A program made the translations under genes and the position numbers. 64,000 nucleotides of DNA from NCBI RefSeq assembly GCF_029892065.1, contig NZ_CP120373.1, positions 2,425,001-2,489,000 of the forward strand, in the 5' to 3' direction. Shown in pieces: positions 32,945-43,283 of this stretch (position 1 is the stretch's first letter; each line of letters opens with the position of its first letter). This DNA is from Sinorhizobium garamanticum. GTDB taxonomy: Bacteria; Pseudomonadota; Alphaproteobacteria; Rhizobiales; Rhizobiaceae. The notes under the pieces are model-generated. The model was not told the origin of the DNA. It worked only from the letters and a program-made list of their open reading frames with translations, and did no database searches.

Positions 32945-34207
32945 TTGTTCCAATCCTTTTTCCCCAAGCCGAAGCAATTCTTCATTTCCGTCACCGTCTG
33001 GTCGCTGCTAGCCATTGCCTTCTGGTATGGCTGGGGCGAAAGGCTGGGAGCGGAGTTCGGTCTTCCACCGCTGGCGGTTGACGCGCCGCCCATCGTCGGC
33101 ATTTCGGCGTTCTGGTCGCCGGCTTTCCTGTGGTTCTACATCTACTTCGCTGTGGTCGTCGGGCTCTTCACGGCGTTCTGGTATGTCTACTCGCCGCATC
33201 GCTGGCAGACCTGGTCCATCCTGGGATCCGCCCTGATCCTTTTTGTTACCTATTTCCAGGTTCAGGTCAGTGTCGCGATCAACAACTGGTACGGCCCGTT
33301 TTGGGATCTGGTGCAGGCTGCGGTTTCGAAATCGGCAGTGGTGACGGCCGAGCAGTTCTACGGAGAGATTGCCACCTTCCTGGCGATCGCGATGGTGGCC
33401 GTCGCCGTTGCGGTCATGACGCGCTTCTTCGTCAGCCACTACATCTTCCGCTGGCGCACAGCGATGAACGAATACTACATGGACAACTGGGGCAGGCTTC
33501 GCCATATCGAAGGTGCTTCGCAGCGCGTCCAGGAAGACACAATGCGTTTCTCGACTACAGTCGAGGGGCTTGGCGTCAGCCTGATCGATAGCGTCATGAC
33601 CCTGATCGCATTCACGCCGGTGCTGATCCGACTGTCGGCCAACGTCACCGAGCTTCCGATTGTCGGCATCATTCCCTATCCGCTGGTGACGGCAGCCGTG
33701 CTCTGGTCGCTGTTCGGCACCGTGTTCCTGGCTCTCGTCGGCGTCAAGCTGCCGGGGCTGGAGTTCCGCAATCAGCGCGTGGAGGCCGCCTACCGTAAGG
33801 AACTCGTCTACGGCGAGGATCACGCCGACCGCGCCCAGCCGCCGACGGTCGCCGATCTGTTCGACAATGTCCGCCGGAACTATTTCCGGCTTTACTTCCA
33901 CTATCTCTATTTCAATATCGCCCGCATCTTCTACCTGCAGATCAACAACATCTTCTCGCTGCTGATTCTCGCTCCGTCGATCATCGCCGGCAGGATTTCG
34001 CTCGGCGCCCTGAACCAGATTTCCGGTGCATTCGGCCAGGTGACGTCTTCGTTCCAGTATCTCGTCAACTCGTGGCCGACGATCGTCGAGCTCCTCTCGA
34101 TCTACAAGCGCCTGCGCGCCTTCGAAGCGATCCTCGACGAGGAGCCGCTGCCTGAGATCGACCAGCAGTTCATCGAGGTCGGCGGCAAGGAGGAGCTGGC
34201 CCTTTAA
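32945..34207 (+). CDS. bacA: Peptide transporter BacA (SbmA/BacA family)
   Basis: A 420-residue inner-membrane protein, the same length as S. meliloti BacA, required there for bacteroid survival against plant NCR peptides and for uptake of proline-rich and bleomycin-type peptides as well as very-long-chain fatty-acid lipid A modification. It begins [20 protein letters not shown] and has [52 protein letters not shown] with [14 protein letters not shown], and [19 protein letters not shown]; about seven membrane helices are evident. The start codon is TTG at 32945, so translation may be modest. The C-terminus GGKEELAL ends ten bases before the convergent deacetylase gene. Confidence 0.93.
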   Translation: MFQSFFPKPKQFFISVTVWSLLAIAFWYGWGERLGAEFGLPPLAVDAPPIVGISAFWSPAFLWFYIYFAVVVGLFTAFWYVYSPHRWQTWSILGSALILFVTYFQVQVSVAINNWYGPFWDLVQAAVSKSAVVTAEQFYGEIATFLAIAMVAVAVAVMTRFFVSHYIFRWRTAMNEYYMDNWGRLRHIEGASQRVQEDTMRFSTTVEGLGVSLIDSVMTLIAFTPVLIRLSANVTELPIVGIIPYPLVTAAVLWSLFGTVFLALVGVKLPGLEFRNQRVEAAYRKELVYGEDHADRAQPPTVADLFDNVRRNYFRLYFHYLYFNIARIFYLQINNIFSLLILAPSIIAGRISLGALNQISGAFGQVTSSFQYLVNSWPTIVELLSIYKRLRAFEAILDEEPLPEIDQQFIEVGGKEELAL

Positions 34208-34217
34208 GAGGTGGCCG

Positions 34218-35228
34218 TCAGAAGGCGGAGCGATCCGCCTTCTTTTTTGCGCTCTCGATGATGGGAAGCGCTTCCGCGTAGCTGACGCAGGCGACATCCG
34301 GCCTGCCGCAGGTCTCTGCCAGGAAACGGTCGAGCGCGCGCCAATAGGCGCCGCCATTCATCTCGACGAAATGGAAGCCGAGCTGCAGCGGAACACGGCC
34401 GCCGTCATACTCCTTGCGGAAGGCATCGCGGTAGGCCGCAAGCGTGCGTTCTTCGAAAACGGAGCTGTTCTTCTTGTTCTCGACCCCCATCGAATGGCGG
34501 ACGAAAAGATTATAGTCCATTCCGATCACCGGCCGATGCGACGGGCCTTCGGGAATGAGAGGCAAACCGAAACGCGGCAAGCCGTCCTGCACCGACGGCC
34601 AGCCGGGCCCCTTGGTCACCAGGCTTGCGTCATAGGTGAAGCCGAACGTCTTCAACGCCGGCAGCAGGCCGTCGCTCAACGAAAGGTAGGGCGCGCGGAA
34701 GCCCTTGACATCGTTTCTGGCAAACTCCGCCCAGCCTTGCGGCTCGGCCTCTGCCCTGGCGGCCTTTTTCCAGGCGTCGATTAGTGCCTCGCGGAACGCG
34801 GTGAATTCTTGCTGCCAAGCGCGCTCGCTCCAGCCCTTGCCGTCGAAATGGCCGCAGGCATGGCTGCCGATATCGTGTCCATCGAGATGGGCCTGCCAGA
34901 TATGCCCGGCGCGCGTCGCGATTTCATCGCGGCTTTGCGCGAAGCCGACGTTCGAGCGCCCGGCCTTCTGGCCCGGTGCCTTGTAGATCTGCTTGCCGTC
35001 GGCCTTCGTCATCAGGAAGGTGCAGGAGAGGAAATAGGTAAAGTGGGCACCGCTGCGCTTGGCCATGGCGAGACTCTTCTCCCACAGCGCGTTGTCATGT
35101 GCGCCGTCGAAGGAGACGATTACGAGTTGCTTGTTCGCCGTGGCCCCCGGCGCCGGCGCCAGCAGCGGCTCGGCAATGGCGAGGGCGGGAAAAAGGCAAA
35201 GGGAGAGAGCAAGGATCTGGCGCGTCAT
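34218..35228 (-). CDS. Secreted polysaccharide deacetylase-family protein
   Basis: A 336-residue CE4-like protein with a signal peptide (MTRQILALSLCLFPALAIAE). The family motifs are partly recognisable: VIVSFDGAHDNALWEKSLAM as motif 1, DGHDIGSHACGHFDGKGWSE as motif 2 with the two His, and GFRAPYLSLSDGLLPALKTF as motif 3. The C-terminal part has YDGGRVPLQLGFHFVEMNGG. It would act on an N-acetylated glycan in the periplasm. It is convergent with bacA. Divergent from NnrU, it has its own promoter in the 146-base gap. Confidence 0.82.
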   Translation of the reverse strand: MTRQILALSLCLFPALAIAEPLLAPAPGATANKQLVIVSFDGAHDNALWEKSLAMAKRSGAHFTYFLSCTFLMTKADGKQIYKAPGQKAGRSNVGFAQSRDEIATRAGHIWQAHLDGHDIGSHACGHFDGKGWSERAWQQEFTAFREALIDAWKKAARAEAEPQGWAEFARNDVKGFRAPYLSLSDGLLPALKTFGFTYDASLVTKGPGWPSVQDGLPRFGLPLIPEGPSHRPVIGMDYNLFVRHSMGVENKKNSSVFEERTLAAYRDAFRKEYDGGRVPLQLGFHFVEMNGGAYWRALDRFLAETCGRPDVACVSYAEALPIIESAKKKADRSAF

Positions 35229-35374
35229 TCCGGAGGCATCTTGGGAGAATCAGTAAAGGAATTGTTCCTGCCGTCCCTTCTGCAGGAATGCGGCAATCCT
35301 TTGATCCATCTGGAAATCCGCGATCGATATCGCTATGGCTTGGTAAACAAATGAATAATTGCGGCGGGTGAAAC

Positions 35375-35962
35375 ATGGCGCTTCTGATACTGGGCATTGT
35401 GATCTTCTTCGGCATCCACCTCGTTCGAAGCTTCGCGCCCGGCGTGCGCATGGCGGTGATCGAGCGGAAGGGCGTCGGGACCTGGCATGCGATCCACGGC
35501 ATCTCGGCGGTCATTGGCCTCGTGCTTATCGCCTTCGGTTTCGACCAGGCGCGCGCGACCACCGGCATCCTCTACACGCCGCCGGTCTTTCTCACTCATA
35601 TCGCCCTGACGCTGATGCTGATCGCCTGCATCTGTCTCGCCGCCGCCTTCCTGCCGGCCGGCAAGATCCGGGTCGCAACGAAACATCCGGCCATCCTCGC
35701 CATCAAAATCTGGGCGCTCGCCCATCTGCTTGCCAACGGCGAGACGTCGTCCGTCCTGCTCTTCGGCTCCTTCCTGGCCTGGGGCGTCATACTCCGCATA
35801 TCCATGAAGAAGCGCTGGCTAGCCGGCGAGATCAGCTATCCCACCGTTGTTTCCTATCGCTACGATGCCGGCGCAATCCTCCTCGGTGCCGTGCTCTTCG
35901 TTGCGATTGTCTGGAGGCTGCACGAACTGATGATCGGCGTAGCGCCCATCGCCATCGGCTAA
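35375..35962 (+). CDS. NnrU-family membrane protein
   Basis: A 195-residue protein with about six membrane helices. The family pattern is clear: an opening hydrophobic helix with FFGIHLVRSFAPGVR, then GTWHAIHGISAVIGLVLIA, a TPPVFLTHIALTLMLIACIC segment and KHPAILAIKIWALAHLLANG. NnrU proteins are linked to nitrite/nitric-oxide reduction and may assist haem or redox assembly. No nor or nir genes are in the window. The start is ATG 35375. Confidence 0.85.
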   Translation: MALLILGIVIFFGIHLVRSFAPGVRMAVIERKGVGTWHAIHGISAVIGLVLIAFGFDQARATTGILYTPPVFLTHIALTLMLIACICLAAAFLPAGKIRVATKHPAILAIKIWALAHLLANGETSSVLLFGSFLAWGVILRISMKKRWLAGEISYPTVVSYRYDAGAILLGAVLFVAIVWRLHELMIGVAPIAIG

Positions 35963-36051
35963 ATGATCTTCTCCCCCTTACAAGCGGCGCAAAATCGGGT
36001 AGAAGGCGCAGAATTCTCAGCATGAAGGCCGGGCAGCCGGAACACAGGGAC

Positions 36052-36720
36052 ATGGCGAACCAAGACGACAGCTTTATCCGCGAGGTCAATGAAGAACTCC
36101 GTTCGGACCAGATGAAAGCCATCTGGACACGCTTCGGCGGGCTGATCGTCGCGCTCGCTGCCTTGATCGTTCTCGGCACCGTCGGCAAGGTCGGTTACGA
36201 CTATTGGCAGGAAACATCCTCGTCGCAATCGGGCGACGCCTTCCTCGCCGCGCTCAATCTCGCGCGGGAGAACAAGTCGGATGAGGCTCTTGCGGCGCTG
36301 ACGGCTTTGGAAAAGGACGGCTACGGTTCCTATCCTGTGCTGGCCCGGTTGCGGTCTGCGACCCTGCAGGCGCAGAAGGGCGAGACCGACGCGGCGATCA
36401 CTGCCTTCTCCGAAATCGGCAAGGATACGCGCATTCCGCCGGCGCTGCGTGACGCCGCGCGCCTGCGCGCCGCCTATCTGCTTGTCGACCACGGAACCTA
36501 TGAGCAGGTGTCGTCGGAGGTCGAACAACTGGCCGTTCCGCAAAACACGATGCGCCATTCCGCCCGGGAAGCGCTTGGGCTCGCGGCCTACAAGGCGGGC
36601 GACTTCACCAAGGCAAGAAGCTGGTTCCAACAGATCACCGACGACGCCGAGAGCCCGCGCGGGGTCATGGGCCGTGCGCAGATGCTGCTTGACGTGATCG
36701 CTGCGAGCGGCAAAGCCTAG
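36052..36720 (+). CDS. YfgM-like TPR membrane protein upstream of der
   Basis: A 222-residue protein with a cytoplasmic N-terminus (DDSFIREVNEELRSDQMKAI), one membrane helix (WTRFGGLIVALAALIVLGTV) near residue 35, and a periplasmic TPR domain with repeated helical pairs, ending YKAGDFTKARSWFQQITDDA. The domain order and position immediately upstream of der match YfgM of E. coli, a partner of the SecYEG translocon and PpiD. The start is put at ATG 36052 (MANQDD); ATG 36022 is an alternative. BamB, which sits between YfgM and Der in Enterobacteria, is absent here. Confidence 0.82.
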   Translation: MANQDDSFIREVNEELRSDQMKAIWTRFGGLIVALAALIVLGTVGKVGYDYWQETSSSQSGDAFLAALNLARENKSDEALAALTALEKDGYGSYPVLARLRSATLQAQKGETDAAITAFSEIGKDTRIPPALRDAARLRAAYLLVDHGTYEQVSSEVEQLAVPQNTMRHSAREALGLAAYKAGDFTKARSWFQQITDDAESPRGVMGRAQMLLDVIAASGKA

Positions 36721-36770
36721 AGCGGGATGAGGAAAAGTGTGTGCGGTTTTCCGCCCGCATCCCGCTCTAG
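36718..36770. repeat. Palindromic repeat just after the TPR gene
   Basis: Outer arms TAGAGCGGGATG / CATCCCGCTCTA are perfect, with an inner GAAAA..TTTTC pairing (GGAAAAGTG and GTTTTCC). The left arm begins in the stop codon of the TPR gene. It has the wording of a repeat common in rhizobia (from memory). Confidence 0.75.
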
Positions 36771-36782
36771 CCTACTAGAATC

Positions 36783-36831
36783 GATCACGTTTATGATTTT
36801 GGGTCGGTTTGACCCAAAAATCATCGTGATC
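36783..36831. repeat. Long hairpin immediately upstream of der
   Basis: GATCACG / CGTGATC outer arms and ATGATTTTGGGTC / GACCCAAAAATCAT inner arms form a stem of about 20 bp with a five-base loop, ending 17 bases before the der start. With the palindrome before it, nearly all of the 128-base gap is structured. Placement suggests an effect on der translation or on transcript stability. Confidence 0.7.
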
Positions 36832-36848
36832 TTGAAACGGATTTTGAG

Positions 36849-38282
36849 ATGAGTTTTACCGTCGCCATCGTCGGGCGCCCCAATGTCGGCAAGTCCACCT
36901 TGTTCAACCGCCTGGTTGGCAAGAAGCTGGCGCTCGTCGACGATACGCCGGGAGTCACCCGCGATCGCCGTCCCGGCGACGCCAAGCTTGTCGATCTCAA
37001 GTTTCGCATCATCGATACCGCCGGCCTAGAACAGTCGGCGCCCGAGAGCCTGCAGGGCCGTATGTGGGCGCAGACCGAGGCGGCGATCGACGAGGCCGAT
37101 CTTTCGCTGTTCGTGATCGATGCCAAGGCAGGATTGACCCCGGCCGACGAAACGCTCGCCGAAATGCTGCGCCGTCGCGGCAAGCCGGTCATCGTCGTCG
37201 CCAACAAGGCTGAAGCGCGCGGCTCCGATGGCGGCTTCTACGATGCTTTCACGCTCGGTCTCGGCGACCCTTGCCCGATCTCGGCCGAACATGGCGAGGG
37301 TATGATCGACCTCCGCGACGCGATCGTGGCCGCGCTCGGCGAGGAGAGGGCATTTCCGCCGAAGGAAGACGTGGCGGTGACCGATGTCGACATCCGCCCA
37401 ACCGCTCCGGGCGAGGAGACGGAAGACGAGGATGCCGAGCCCGCCTATGACGAGACGAAGCCGCTGCGCGTGGCGATCGTCGGCCGGCCGAATGCCGGCA
37501 AATCGACGCTGATCAACCGTTTCCTCGGCGAAGACCGGTTGCTGACCGGACCAGAGGCGGGCATCACCCGCGATTCGATCTCCGTGGAATGGCAATGGCG
37601 CGGCCGCACGATCAAGATGTTCGACACGGCCGGCATGCGCCGCAAGGCCAAGGTCCAGGAGAAGCTCGAGAAGCTGTCGGTCGCCGATGCGCTGAGGGCG
37701 ATCCGCTTCGCCGAGACTGTCGTCATCATTTTCGACGCCACGATCCCCTTCGAGAAGCAAGACCTGCAGATCGTCGATCTGGTCCTGCGCGAGGGACGGG
37801 CGGCTGTGATCGCTTTCAACAAATGGGATCTTGTCGAGGACTGGCAAGCAGTGCTGGCCGATCTTCGTGAAAAGACCGAGCGTCTCTTGCCGCAGGCGCG
37901 CGGCATCCGCGCGGTGCCGATTTCCGGCCATACGGGCTATGGCCTCGACCGGCTGATGCAGGCGATCATCGACACCGACAAGGTCTGGAACCGGCGCATT
38001 TCGACGGCGCGGCTCAACCGCTGGCTCGAATCGCAGCAGGTGCAGCATCCGCCCCCGGCCGTTTCCGGGCGCCGCCTCAAGCTCAAATACATGACGCAGG
38101 TAAAGGCCCGTCCGCCGGGCTTCATGATCTCCTGCACGCGTCCCGAGGCCCTGCCGGAATCCTACACCCGCTATCTGATCAACGGGCTTCGCAACGACTT
38201 CGACCTGCCGGGCGTGCCAATCCGGGTGCATTTCCGCGCGTCGGATAATCCTTACGAATCCAAGGCACGCAAAAAGCGTTGA
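36849..38282 (+). CDS. der: Ribosome-assembly GTPase Der
   Basis: A 477-residue protein with two tandem GTPase domains and a C-terminal KH-like domain, needed for 50S subunit maturation. G1 motifs are GRPNVGKST (residues 9-17) and GRPNAGKST (from 212). Also visible are [38 protein letters not shown] and FNKWDL, and the KH end [20 protein letters not shown]. Length is standard. The linker between the domains is acidic. The start ATG 36849 follows the hairpin described before it. Confidence 0.95.
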   Translation: MSFTVAIVGRPNVGKSTLFNRLVGKKLALVDDTPGVTRDRRPGDAKLVDLKFRIIDTAGLEQSAPESLQGRMWAQTEAAIDEADLSLFVIDAKAGLTPADETLAEMLRRRGKPVIVVANKAEARGSDGGFYDAFTLGLGDPCPISAEHGEGMIDLRDAIVAALGEERAFPPKEDVAVTDVDIRPTAPGEETEDEDAEPAYDETKPLRVAIVGRPNAGKSTLINRFLGEDRLLTGPEAGITRDSISVEWQWRGRTIKMFDTAGMRRKAKVQEKLEKLSVADALRAIRFAETVVIIFDATIPFEKQDLQIVDLVLREGRAAVIAFNKWDLVEDWQAVLADLREKTERLLPQARGIRAVPISGHTGYGLDRLMQAIIDTDKVWNRRISTARLNRWLESQQVQHPPPAVSGRRLKLKYMTQVKARPPGFMISCTRPEALPESYTRYLINGLRNDFDLPGVPIRVHFRASDNPYESKARKKR

Positions 38283-38416
38283 TCAGCGGCCTCCCGCGCG
38301 ATCAATGCCCCACCCGCAAGACGATGTCCTGCAAGCGAATGCCACCATCGTCGTTTACTCGAAGAACTCCCAAAGATACATCTGCTTGGAGACAGCCGAA
38401 ACGAGGGGATTTGCCG

Positions 38417-40063
38417 ATGGCGACAGCATCGATATCAGCGGATGACTGGTGGCGGGGCGCGGTGATCTATCAGGTCTATCCGCGCTCCTTTCAGGACACC
38501 GACGGCGACGGCATCGGCGATCTTCGCGGCGTCACCCGGAGGCTTCACCATATCGCCTCGCTCGGTGTCGATGCGATCTGGCTGTCGCCCTTCTTCAGGT
38601 CACCGCAGGCCGACATGGGCTATGATGTCTCCGACTATTGCGACGTCGATCCGATGTTCGGCACGCTCGCCGATTTCGACGCCATGCTCGCGGAGGCGCA
38701 TCGTCTCGGCCTGAAGGTGATCATCGATCAGGTGATTTCGCACAGCTCGGACCGGCATCCCTGGTTCATCGAGAGCCGGTCGAGCAGGACCAATGCCAAG
38801 GAGGACTGGTATGTATGGGCCGACCCGAAGCCAGACGGGACGGCGCCGAACAACTGGCTTTCGATCTTCGGCGGCCCAGCCTGGGAATGGGACGGCGTCC
38901 GCAAGCAGTATTACCTGCACAATTTCCTGTCGTCGCAGCCGGACCTCAACTTCCACAATCCGGAGGTCCAGGAGGCCGTACTCTCGACCGTCCGCTTCTG
39001 GCTCGATCGCGGCGTCGACGGGTTCCGGCTCGATACCGCCAACTACTATTTCCACGACCGGAACCTCAGGGACAATCCGCCGCTCGTTCCCGATCCGAAT
39101 GCAACGAGCCACGATGCGCCGGATGTCAACCCCTATGGCATGCAGGATCATCTCTACGACAAGACGCAGCCGGAGAACGTCGGCTTCTTGCGCCGATTGC
39201 GGGCGATGCTCGATGAATACAGCGGACGCGCAACGGTCGGCGAAGTGGGCGACGGCGCCCGTTCGCTGAGGACGGTCGCCGCCTACACGGGCGGCCGCGA
39301 CAAGCTGCACATGTGTTACACCTTCGATTTTCTCGGACCCGAATTCACGGCAGGCCATATCCGTCGCTGCGTCGAGAATTTCCAGGCCGTGGTCGCCGAC
39401 GGTTGGGTCTGCTGGGCCTTTTCCAACCACGATGTTACCCGCCATGTCAGCCGGTTCGCGCGCAATGAAGCCGAGCGGGAGCGGGTGGCGAAGATCGCGA
39501 TTTCCCTGCTTGCCGCGTTGCGCGGGTCGATCTGCCTTTACCAGGGCGAGGAACTGGGATTACCGGAGGCGGAACTTGCCTTCGAGGAACTGCGCGACCC
39601 CTACGGCATCCGCTTCTGGCCGGCCTTCAAGGGTCGCGACGGATGCCGCACGCCGATGGTGTGGGAACAGGAATTGCCCAATGCGGGCTTCTCCCGCGGG
39701 GCACCCTGGCTGCCGGTGCGTGAGGAACAGCGGCTGCTCGCGGTCGACGCGCAGGAGGGCGTTCCGGGATCGGTGCTGGAGCATTATCGCCGAACCCTCG
39801 CTTTCCGTCGACTGCACGCACCGCTTCTTGATGGCGAAATGGCATTTCTCACCATCAACCATGACATTCTGGCTTTCACGAGGGAGAAGAATGGCGAACG
39901 GCTGCTGTTCGTGTTCAATCTCACGCGGGAACCGCAGGAGGTGCGTCTGCCGGTCGATGTGATTGTTCGCGAAGCCGTCCCGATGCCCGGCTTCGCACCG
40001 CACTTGGTCGACGACGTAGTCGCGCTTTCTGCGCTCGACGTCTTCTGCGGTCGGTTGCGGTGA
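38417..40063 (+). CDS. GH13 alpha-glucosidase
   Basis: A 548-residue glycoside hydrolase of family 13. Region I is DQVISHSSDRHPWF, with region II DGFRLDTANYYF (nucleophile Asp), region III GEVGDG (acid/base Glu) and region IV FSNHDVTRH (Asp). The early WWRGAVIYQVYPRSFQDTDG is that of the oligo-glucosidase subfamily that acts on sucrose, maltose and related alpha-glucosides in rhizobia. Cytoplasmic, no signal peptide. No agl or thu transporter genes flank it. The start is ATG 38417 with GAGGGGA upstream. It is convergent with ade, three bases apart. Confidence 0.9.
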   Translation: MATASISADDWWRGAVIYQVYPRSFQDTDGDGIGDLRGVTRRLHHIASLGVDAIWLSPFFRSPQADMGYDVSDYCDVDPMFGTLADFDAMLAEAHRLGLKVIIDQVISHSSDRHPWFIESRSSRTNAKEDWYVWADPKPDGTAPNNWLSIFGGPAWEWDGVRKQYYLHNFLSSQPDLNFHNPEVQEAVLSTVRFWLDRGVDGFRLDTANYYFHDRNLRDNPPLVPDPNATSHDAPDVNPYGMQDHLYDKTQPENVGFLRRLRAMLDEYSGRATVGEVGDGARSLRTVAAYTGGRDKLHMCYTFDFLGPEFTAGHIRRCVENFQAVVADGWVCWAFSNHDVTRHVSRFARNEAERERVAKIAISLLAALRGSICLYQGEELGLPEAELAFEELRDPYGIRFWPAFKGRDGCRTPMVWEQELPNAGFSRGAPWLPVREEQRLLAVDAQEGVPGSVLEHYRRTLAFRRLHAPLLDGEMAFLTINHDILAFTREKNGERLLFVFNLTREPQEVRLPVDVIVREAVPMPGFAPHLVDDVVALSALDVFCGRLR

Positions 40064-40066
40064 CCG

Positions 40067-41764
40067 TCACCCGATCAGCGTGAACTTGTCCACGTCGACC
40101 AACCCGCGATCCGAGATCTTCAGGTGCGGAATCACCGGCAATGGCAGGAACGCGAGCTGGAGGAAGGGCTCCTGCAGCGTGGCGCCGAGGGCAAAGGCGG
40201 CCTGCCGGAGGTGATGGAGGGTGTCGCGCACCCGCTCATAGGGTTCGAGGCTCATGAGGCCCGCGACAGGCAGGGAGATCTCACCGGTCACCTTGCCGTC
40301 TTCGACAACGACGAAGCCGCCCTTGATTTGGCCGAGCCGATTGGCGGCGATCGCCATGTCTTCGTCGCTGACGCCAACCACGCAGATATTGTGGCTGTCA
40401 TGGCCGACGGTCGAGGCGATCGCGCCCTTCTTCAGCCCAAAACCCTGAACGAAACCGTTGGCGTGGTTGCCGTTGACGCCGTGGCGCTCGATGACGGCCA
40501 CCTTGATGATGTCCTGGCCGAGATCGATTCCAGTCTGATTTCCTTCAGCGGGCAGATGGAAGCGCCTGTGTTCGGTTATGATCTTGCCGGGCAGGACGCC
40601 GATCACCGAGGTCTGGCCCTCGGTAAGGGGAACCGCGAAATCGGCTGCTTTGACCTCGCCAGCCTTGACGCTGTCGAGCCCGACCGGCTCGACTGGCTTG
40701 CGCGTCGCGAACAGCGCATCCGTAACCCGTCTCCCCCCTGAAAACACGATCTCGGCCTTGCAGTTCTCCAGGCTGTCGATGACCACGAGGTCGGCGCGCC
40801 AGCCCGGCGCGACAAGGCCGCGGTCCCTGAGGCCGAAGGCGCGGGCGGCAGAAATCGAGGCAGCGCGATAGATCGCCAGAGGCTCGACGCCGGCGGCGAT
40901 CGCAGTGCGGATCATGTGATCGAGGTGGCCCTGTTCGGCGATATCGAGCGGATTGCGGTCGTCGGTGCAGAGCGCGAGGTAGGGAGACAGCCGCTCGGTG
41001 ATGATCGGCATCAGGGCATGCAAGTCCTTCGAGACCGAGCCCTCGCGCACGAGAATGTGCATGCCCTTGCGGATCTTTTCGAGCGCCTCGTCGGCGGTCG
41101 TGCATTCGTGGTCGGTGCGGATGCCGGTGGCTAGATAGCCGTTCAGCTCCTTGCCGGAGAGAAGCGGTGCATGGCCGTCGATGTGCCCGCCCTGGAATGC
41201 ATCGAGCTTGGCCAGGCAGACGGGGTCCTTGTGGATGACGCCGGGAAAGTTCATGAACTCGGCGAGCCCGATCACTTTCGGGTGGTGGCGGAAGGGCACG
41301 AGGCGCTCGATCGGCAGGTCGGCGCCGGCCGTCTCGAGATGCGTTGCCGGCACGCAGGACGATAGCTGGACGCGGATGTCCATGATCGTTTCCATCGCCG
41401 AATCAAGGAAGAACTGGATGCCCTCGGTACCAAGGACGTTGGCGATCTCGTGCGGATCGCAGACCACCGTCGTGATGCCGAGCGGCAGCACGCAGCGGTC
41501 GAACTCGTGCGGGGTGACGAGCGAGGATTCGATATGCAAATGCGTATCGATGAAACCTGGAACGACGATGCGGCCGGCAACGTCGATTTCCTCGCGTCCC
41601 TGATAATCCCCGTAGGTGCCGACGATGCGGTCGCCGCAAATGGCGATGTCGGAGGCAACAAGTTCGCCGGTGACAAGGTCGAAGAAACGGCCGCCCTTGA
41701 GCACGATGTCTGCCGGGGCGCGGCCCACGCCCTGATCGATGATACGCTCCAACATCTCGGACAT
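40067..41764 (-). CDS. ade: Adenine deaminase
   Basis: A 565-residue amidohydrolase converting adenine to hypoxanthine and ammonia. Metal-binding [71 protein letters not shown] and [19 protein letters not shown] are all present, and the C-terminal domain has [20 protein letters not shown]. It supplies hypoxanthine to the xanthine dehydrogenase of this window but is located 15 kb from the rest of the pathway. The start is ATG 41764 ([12 protein letters not shown]). A mosaic repeat lies 19 bases upstream, likely in the leader. Confidence 0.94.
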   Translation of the reverse strand: MSEMLERIIDQGVGRAPADIVLKGGRFFDLVTGELVASDIAICGDRIVGTYGDYQGREEIDVAGRIVVPGFIDTHLHIESSLVTPHEFDRCVLPLGITTVVCDPHEIANVLGTEGIQFFLDSAMETIMDIRVQLSSCVPATHLETAGADLPIERLVPFRHHPKVIGLAEFMNFPGVIHKDPVCLAKLDAFQGGHIDGHAPLLSGKELNGYLATGIRTDHECTTADEALEKIRKGMHILVREGSVSKDLHALMPIITERLSPYLALCTDDRNPLDIAEQGHLDHMIRTAIAAGVEPLAIYRAASISAARAFGLRDRGLVAPGWRADLVVIDSLENCKAEIVFSGGRRVTDALFATRKPVEPVGLDSVKAGEVKAADFAVPLTEGQTSVIGVLPGKIITEHRRFHLPAEGNQTGIDLGQDIIKVAVIERHGVNGNHANGFVQGFGLKKGAIASTVGHDSHNICVVGVSDEDMAIAANRLGQIKGGFVVVEDGKVTGEISLPVAGLMSLEPYERVRDTLHHLRQAAFALGATLQEPFLQLAFLPLPVIPHLKISDRGLVDVDKFTLIG

Positions 41765-41783
41765 GCGCGCACTCCGCATTCTC

Positions 41784-41883
41784 CAGCGCCGCGTCCAATC
41801 GGACGCGCAAAGGCCGCTATAGCACTATTGAATTGCTGCATGATTTTGTCCTTAAATCGATCTCGATTTAAGGAATCATGCAG
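41784..41883 (-). repeat. Mosaic palindrome copy 6 (inverted, full)
   Basis: In minus orientation, hairpin 1 has outer arms CTGCATGATT and AATCATGCAG, a compensatory variant of CTGCATGTTT/AAACATGCAG, with inner CCTTAAATCG/CGATTTAAGG. Hairpin 2 has inner arms GCGTCC / GGACGC, also compensatory relative to other copies. It is just upstream of ade and in the same direction. Confidence 0.85.
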
Positions 41884-41903
41884 CGGTTGATTCATAACAA
41901 TAA

Positions 41904-41929
41904 CCCTCTCCCCGCATGCGGGGAAAGGG
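41904..41929 (-). terminator. RIME-type hairpin downstream of the transaminase
   Basis: CCCTCTCCCCGCA and TGCGGGGAAAGGG form a stem with one mismatch. Read on the minus strand it is followed by TTATTGTTAT and lies 25 bases after the transaminase stop, so it can serve as a terminator. Confidence 0.5.
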
Positions 41930-41954
41930 CCTGAGAAAGCGTGATGTCGAAAGC

Positions 41955-43283
41955 TCAGATGTTATTCTTCAGGACATCTCGCAGCTTGTCGAACAATTCG
42001 TCGATCTGCTGCTTCTGAATGATCAGCGGCGGCGACAACGCGATGATGTCGCCGGTCGTGCGGATAAGCAGCCCCTTCTCATAGGCCTTCAGGAAGGCAG
42101 AGAATGCACGCTTCGTAGGCTCTCCGGCGATCGGTTCCAGTTCGATCGCGCCGATCAGTCCGATGTTGCGGATGTCGATGACATGCGGGCAGTCCTTGAG
42201 CGAATGCAGAGCTTCTTCCCAATAGGGTGCGAGCTCGGCGGCCCGCGTGAGCAGGCCTTCCTCCTTGTAGGTGTCGAGCGTGCCGAGTGCAGCAGCGGAG
42301 GCGATCGGGTTGCCGGAATAGGTGTAGCCGTGGAAGAACTCGATCAGATGTTCCGGCCCGGTCATGAAGGCGTCGTGAATCTCCGACGTCACAAAGACAG
42401 CACCCATCGGGATCACGCCGTTGGTGATGCCTTTTGCGGTCGTGATGATGTCTGGCTTCACGTCGAAATACTGCGCAGCGAAGGGCGTGCCCAGGCGGCC
42501 AAAACCGGTGATCACCTCGTCGAAGATCAAGAGGATGCCGTGTTTGGTGCAGATTTCCCGAAGCTTCTGGAGATAGCCCTTCGGCGGGATGAGCACGCCC
42601 GTCGACCCCGCAACGGGCTCGACGATGACGGCGGCGATCGTGGAGGCGTCATGCAGGGTGACGATCCGCTCCAGTTCGGCAGCAAGATCGGCGCCATGCT
42701 CCGGTTCCCCGCGGGTGAAAGCATTCTTTGCCGGAAGGTGGGTGTGCGGCAGGTGATCGACGCCGGTCAGAAGCGTGCCGAACATCTTGCGGTTGGCGAC
42801 GATGCCGCCGACAGAGATGCCGCCGAAGTTGACGCCGTGATATCCGCGCTCGCGGCCGATCAGCCGGAAGCGGGAGCCATTGCCTTTGGCGCGATGATAG
42901 GCAAGCGCGACCTTCAGCGCCGTATCGACCGATTCCGAACCCGAGTTCGTGTAGAGGACATGGTTCATGCCCTCAGGCGCGATGTCCACAAGCCGGTTCG
43001 CCAGCTCGAAGGCTTTCGGATGGCCAAGCTGGAAAGCCGGAGCATAGTCGAGTTCGCCGGCCTGTTCGCGGATCGCTTCGGTGATCTTGGGCCGGCAGTG
43101 ACCCGCATTGACGCACCAGAGGCCGGCCGTGCCGTCCAGCACCGTGCGACCATCATGGGTCGTGTAGTACATGTCTTTGGCGCCGACGAAGAGGCGCGGC
43201 TCCTTCTTGAATTGCCGGTTGGCCGTGAACGGCATCCAGAAGGCGCGCAGATCGTTCGGCGTTGTATTCAATCGGTTCGACAT
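41955..43283 (-). CDS. Class III PLP aminotransferase, omega-amino-acid:pyruvate type
   Basis: A 442-residue aminotransferase transferring the amino group of beta-alanine or related omega-amines to pyruvate. The fold-type I markers are TNSGSESVDTALKVALAYHR for the cofactor phosphate, ERGYHGVNFGG, EPVAGSTGVLIPPKGYLQKL, the IFDEVITGFGRLG Asp, and the PLP lysine in TTAKGITNGVIPMGAV. The start (MSNRLNTTPNDLRAFWMPFT) and length match the beta-alanine:pyruvate group; gamma-aminobutyrate or taurine are possible substrates. The start is ATG 43283 after GAGGAGAAACAGG. A mosaic repeat lies 53 bases upstream. Confidence 0.87.
   Translation of the reverse strand: MSNRLNTTPNDLRAFWMPFTANRQFKKEPRLFVGAKDMYYTTHDGRTVLDGTAGLWCVNAGHCRPKITEAIREQAGELDYAPAFQLGHPKAFELANRLVDIAPEGMNHVLYTNSGSESVDTALKVALAYHRAKGNGSRFRLIGRERGYHGVNFGGISVGGIVANRKMFGTLLTGVDHLPHTHLPAKNAFTRGEPEHGADLAAELERIVTLHDASTIAAVIVEPVAGSTGVLIPPKGYLQKLREICTKHGILLIFDEVITGFGRLGTPFAAQYFDVKPDIITTAKGITNGVIPMGAVFVTSEIHDAFMTGPEHLIEFFHGYTYSGNPIASAAALGTLDTYKEEGLLTRAAELAPYWEEALHSLKDCPHVIDIRNIGLIGAIELEPIAGEPTKRAFSAFLKAYEKGLLIRTTGDIIALSPPLIIQKQQIDELFDKLRDVLKNNI

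Noticed and set aside
33008..34357. 449-codon frame opposite bacA
   Set aside because: bacA homology covers the same DNA on the plus strand; the shadow frame is polar and low-complexity.
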